DNA from: Syntrophomonadaceae bacterium | GTDB taxonomy: Bacteria; Bacillota; Ch66; Ch109 | Direction of reading: 5' to 3' | Length of the DNA: 7,860 nt | Assembly (NCBI GenBank): GCA_012512295.1 | Contig: JAAZDI010000186.1 | Span: 1-7,860, forward strand | Shown: one piece after another, positions 5,273 through 7,860 of the stretch | Layout of the letters: the number at the start of each line of letters is the position of its first letter | Position numbering within the stretch: position 1 is the stretch's first letter | Notes under the pieces: generated by a model | Database searches by the model: none | What the model saw: only the letters and a program-made list of their open reading frames with translations | Told to the model about the DNA's origin: nothing | Made by a program: the position numbers and the translations under genes

Positions 5273-6400
5273 ATGGAACAAAAAAAACCTTCTTTCCTAC
5301 CTGCTTTAAAGAGTATTCCAGCAATCGCCAAGGTTGCCATATTGAGCATCACGGGCATTTGCCTGATTTGCCTGGCACTTTGGTACGGTAATGTCCTAAA
5401 CTTTGACCCACCGCCAGAAGTTGTGCCATCCGCTCAGATCGATCCCGGAAACTCAGAGTTCCTCACTGCGCAAACCGATCCTTTAAACCCAGAACTCATC
5501 ACTACTCAAACTGATCCAGGAAACCCAGAACTCCTTACGACTCAAACCGATCCCGGAAACCTTATTTATCAAGGAGAAGCGCAAAAATTGCCTTGGTCTG
5601 GTTGGTGGTGGCCTTTCCACGTTAGTTTACCTTATCACCTTTATGATCCCCAGGGGCCCATGGACAAATATGATGCTCTCGCTGTCGCGCAGGGATTGCC
5701 AAATCCAGAAAGCCGCGCTTGGGAAAGGCAGCATCATTACGCTGATGGACCAGGTGAAGAATGGTTTGGTCATTGCAATGGCTGGGCCGCGGCCGCCGTC
5801 TTGGAACCCGAACCCCAAACCGCCCGAACCCTGGCCGGAATTCAATTTAAACCGGGCGACATGAAAGGGCTTCTGGCGGAATGGCACTGGTGGGACCCGG
5901 CAGTCGCGTTTTATGGGAGCCGCTACGACGGCCCCGGGGATGATATTGACGATATCTACCCCCATCAGTTTCACCGCGTGCTAATTGACTTTATTGGTGA
6001 GAAGCGCCGACCAATAATTATGGATATCCGAGGCGGAACGCAAGAAACCAACAGTCCCCAAATCTGGAACTACCCGGCTTACCGTTACCAAATGGAGTAC
6101 CAACCGGACCGAAACCATCCGGACCGCATCCATGTCCGTTGCCGAGTCTGGTTTGCTTATACGGCCCATCCAGATTACCAAGGTACTAGATCCTCAATGA
6201 AGGTTTACTATTACTGGATCACTGGTGATCAGCGTCGTCCTACGGCCGGCGGCTGGGAAAGCTCCATTGATGGCGGCTGGAATACCGTGGGTGACAGTCG
6301 CCGGGATCATCCTGATTTTCTCTGGTATCCGGCTTCAGCCACCCAACACCAGGTCTTGAGTCGAAGACTGATTGACCAAATAATTAGCGGAAGGGGGTAA
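5273..6400 (+). CDS. Membrane-anchored transglutaminase-elicitor-like protein
   Basis: A 375-residue protein. Lysine-rich residues 1-20 precede one TM segment (about 19-38), so the rest should face the outside. Residues 55-96 are a 12-residue tandem repeat linker. The conserved region starts with WSGWWWP (108-114), then DKYD (131-134), AWE (149-151) and W-F-GHCNGWAAA (164-174), in which C168 is the likely nucleophile. H231/H234 in YPHQFHR are candidate catalytic histidines. This order of motifs resembles bacterial relatives of the oomycete GP42 transglutaminase (TGase elicitor family), which cross-link glutamine to lysine side chains; a protease or other acyl-transfer role is possible. Start: ATG at 5273 has GGAGG 9 nt upstream; an in-frame ATG at 5249 abuts AAGAAAGG with no spacing and is rejected. 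The next gene begins 1 nt after its stop. The family call is by eye. Confidence 0.7.
   Translation: MEQKKPSFLPALKSIPAIAKVAILSITGICLICLALWYGNVLNFDPPPEVVPSAQIDPGNSEFLTAQTDPLNPELITTQTDPGNPELLTTQTDPGNLIYQGEAQKLPWSGWWWPFHVSLPYHLYDPQGPMDKYDALAVAQGLPNPESRAWERQHHYADGPGEEWFGHCNGWAAAAVLEPEPQTARTLAGIQFKPGDMKGLLAEWHWWDPAVAFYGSRYDGPGDDIDDIYPHQFHRVLIDFIGEKRRPIIMDIRGGTQETNSPQIWNYPAYRYQMEYQPDRNHPDRIHVRCRVWFAYTAHPDYQGTRSSMKVYYYWITGDQRRPTAGGWESSIDGGWNTVGDSRRDHPDFLWYPASATQHQVLSRRLIDQIISGRG
5435..5560 (+). repeat. 36-bp in-frame tandem repeat, 3.5 copies
   Basis: Units at 5435-5470, 5471-5506, 5507-5542 and a half unit at 5543-5560 encode Q-x-DP-x-N-x-E-(F/L)-x-T-x, for example QTDPGNPELLTT. The units differ mainly at third codon positions while the peptide is kept. 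This suggests selection on an extended, proline-containing stalk between the TM anchor and the catalytic-like domain. Such repeats may vary in copy number between strains. Confidence 0.85.
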
Positions 6401-6401
6401 G

Positions 6402-7022
6402 ATGAGAATGGAACTTTTTAAAACAATTGACCTAAAATTGCCAAGAAAATTGATCGGGTATGGTTTGGGCTTAGTTGTGATGCTGGGTGTTTTGTACCTT
6501 GGCTTTAACTGGTTGATTTCACCAAAACCAGACTGGGAGGACGGCGATACATGGCAAGTTAAGGTCTATCAACGAGCAGACCACATGAAGCATAATGACC
6601 CTCCCTGGCTGCTCGTCAATGAACTGGAGATGACCCTGACTCATCAGATTTGGGGTGATAACCTCTGGTGCCTGGATGTCTATGACCGCAACGGTTGCGA
6701 ACTCTTTCCGGGGATCCAGAAACTAACCATTAATTACTCAGATGATTTACAAATAATCGGGGGCAGTACTTTTAATGCTGATAATCAACCGGATATTGCG
6801 CTAAATGAGTTTTGGGAATGTTCCTTGTATAGTCTTGAATTTTTTGATATCAGTTCCAGTCAGAAACAATTATCTGGTCACCGGTTAACTCAGCCAAATT
6901 CAGTAATTCTAAATCAAGAAAAAGGAAGAAGCTGTGTTTGGGAAAAAGGCCGCCCTTGGTGGACATCGTATCAAAGCGAACAGCCCCCGATCAAAGCTGA
7001 GTTAGTGCTTTTAGATCAGTAG
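6402..7022 (+). CDS. Membrane-anchored protein of unknown function, partner of the transglutaminase-like gene
   Basis: A 206-residue protein I do not recognise. Basic residues (K12, R15, K16) precede one TM helix (about 17-39), leaving an external domain of roughly 165 residues. That domain opens with PDWEDGDTWQVKVYQ (43-57), is rich in tryptophan, and has four cysteines (C90, C99, C140, C178) that could form two disulfides if exported in an oxidising setting. It probably has mainly beta structure. The ATG at 6402 is 1 nt after the TAA of the upstream gene, and AAGGGGG (6391-6397) inside the end of that gene supplies the SD, so translation is probably coupled; an ATG at 6408 (10 nt from the SD) is an alternative start. 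The shared topology and coupling suggest it is an inhibitor, substrate, chaperone or scaffold of the transglutaminase-like protein. Function is inference only. Confidence 0.75.
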   Translation: MRMELFKTIDLKLPRKLIGYGLGLVVMLGVLYLGFNWLISPKPDWEDGDTWQVKVYQRADHMKHNDPPWLLVNELEMTLTHQIWGDNLWCLDVYDRNGCELFPGIQKLTINYSDDLQIIGGSTFNADNQPDIALNEFWECSLYSLEFFDISSSQKQLSGHRLTQPNSVILNQEKGRSCVWEKGRPWWTSYQSEQPPIKAELVLLDQ

Positions 7023-7063
7023 GCGACCCTCACTTATAGAAGCAAGGGGCTTTAACTCAGACA

Positions 7064-7111
7064 AAGAAGGCTTAACCGACCCGGTTAAGGGCTTTAAGCC
7101 TTCTTGTTGTT
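7064..7111 (+). terminator. Rho-independent terminator, convergent pair
   Basis: AAGAAGGCTTAA (7064-7075) pairs over 12 bp with TTAAGCCTTCTT (7094-7105), followed by GTTGTT. Within it, CTTAACC (7071-7077) can instead pair with GGTTAAG (7083-7089), which competes for the same CTTAA. The outer stem is longer and carries the T-rich tail. It ends the transglutaminase operon and may also stop the leftward S1 gene. A separate AT-rich hairpin, AATTAACT/AGTTAATT (7120-7140), lies closer to that gene's stop. Confidence 0.75.
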
Positions 7112-7144
7112 ACTGGATTAATTAACTTTATTAGTTAATTTAGT

Positions 7145-7860
7145 TTAATTCAGTCGATTAAATTCTCCGTCCAAATAGTCTTTGGCCTGACGCGCCAACC
7201 AAAAGCCCTGATCAAATTCAGCTAAGCCTTCTAAAATTCTGGCCGTTACCCGAACCGGTCCATAAGTTAAAAGCAATTCACTTAAGACGGACTTACAGGC
7301 TTCCGAAACCGGGCCAACCCTGGATGTAAGCAATCTGACTAGTTCATTAAGTTCAGCTTCAACAGGACTCCCTTTGGCAATCTTTAGCCCAATAATATTT
7401 GACTGTTCCGGACGATGTGGTTTCTTGCCGCCAATGGCCTTGGTTGAAAAGTAGATTTTATCGTCAACTGCCTTAATAACCTTGACTTTAACCTTCTCGC
7501 CCTGGTAAAAATAGCGTTCCAAATCGCTTCGGCCCGTAAGCCACTCATCAGAGGTGACATCGCCCATGCGCAAAAAACCAGTATAACCAGTATCTGTTTC
7601 CAAAAAAACTCCGTAATCAATAAGGTTGACAACTCGCGCATTTACAATGTCGCCAACTTTAGGGTAATTACAAGGAAGCATTTGGACCGTTTCCATCGCT
7701 CGATGCTCAATATTTTCTATCTCTTCAGCTCTTTTTTCTTTATCCAACTCCTTCTTAATTACCTGATAGTAACGAGCCTGAACGCTGCGTAATGATTTAT
7801 GGTGCGCCTGGGCAAATTCTTTTAGCAAGTTAATAATCGGCTGCCGTTCTTTACGTGGCA
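7145..7860 (-). CDS. S1-domain RNA-binding protein, 5' end cut by window edge
   Basis: The frame is open from its stop at 7145 to the window edge, and the codon cut by the edge ends in TG, so it may be the true start (it would read ?PRKERQPIIN). The first TTG in the window (7828) has no reason to be the start. Numbering from that TTG, the basic segment KSLRSVQARYYQVIKK (11-26) resembles the end of a Myb/SANT-like DNA-binding helix set, and a charged coil-like stretch (27-45) follows. An S1 RNA-binding fold spans about 55-132 (PKVGDIVNARVVNLIDYGVF, then GFLRMGD, ending IYFSTKA). The C-terminal ~75 residues are helical and unrecognised. S1 proteins bind single-stranded RNA. The protein is likely cytoplasmic; its target is unknown. 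It converges on the transglutaminase-like operon. Confidence 0.8.
   Translation of the reverse strand, partial: PRKERQPIINLLKEFAQAHHKSLRSVQARYYQVIKKELDKEKRAEEIENIEHRAMETVQMLPCNYPKVGDIVNARVVNLIDYGVFLETDTGYTGFLRMGDVTSDEWLTGRSDLERYFYQGEKVKVKVIKAVDDKIYFSTKAIGGKKPHRPEQSNIIGLKIAKGSPVEAELNELVRLLTSRVGPVSEACKSVLSELLLTYGPVRVTARILEGLAEFDQGFWLARQAKDYLDGEFNRLN

Noticed and set aside
5435..5560. 36-bp periodic repeats that could be mistaken for a short CRISPR array.
   Set aside because: The units abut with no spacers and are in frame within a coding gene, with third-position drift.

Overview
The window looks like a chromosomal segment of a Bacillota organism, probably a Clostridia/Peptococcaceae-type anaerobe. 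The evidence is strong Shine-Dalgarno sites, frequent TTG/GTG starts, moderate G+C, a small double-CxxC zinc-ribbon protein of a type I associate with that group, and a class-A-like RNase P RNA tail. The genus cannot be fixed from this sequence alone.

Layout. At 1-122 is the 3' end of RNase P RNA followed by a bidirectional terminator. A 12-TM major facilitator transporter of the anion:cation symporter (ExuT-like) type runs leftward (296-1630). Divergent from it, across a 343-nt regulatory gap, is a zinc-ribbon protein (1974-2264). Its leader can fold into a continuous 19-bp hairpin that buries the ribosome binding site and displays a second, perfect AGGAGG in the loop. A perfect 36-bp palindromic terminator follows, then a structured stretch that resembles the right end of an IS200/IS605-type element, and a previously overlookable 39-residue single-TM protein (2650-2769). 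A DUF1648 (SdpI N-terminal-like) membrane protein runs leftward (3045-3593). Divergent from it is a MATE-family exporter (start best placed at 3847).

The MATE gene is followed in the same direction by two genes that look like a functional pair. The first is a membrane-anchored protein with a GHCNGWAAA cysteine motif like the bacterial relatives of the oomycete transglutaminase elicitor family, preceded by a 12-residue tandem-repeat linker (5273-6400). The second, starting 1 nt after its stop, is a membrane-anchored, Trp/Cys-containing protein of unknown function (6402-7022). A strong terminator ends this run. The last gene, leftward and cut by the window edge, is an S1-domain RNA-binding protein.

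Most interesting points: (i) the anchored transglutaminase-like protein with its 1-nt-spaced partner, possibly co-expressed with the MATE exporter; (ii) the SD-sequestering leader hairpin of the zinc-ribbon gene; (iii) repeated GATACTGC-type sites between the DUF1648 and MATE genes, and a TATAAT box that overlaps the longest-ORF start of the MATE gene and so argues for the internal ATG; (iv) the candidate insertion-element remnant. All functional statements are from motif recognition by eye; no database search was possible.
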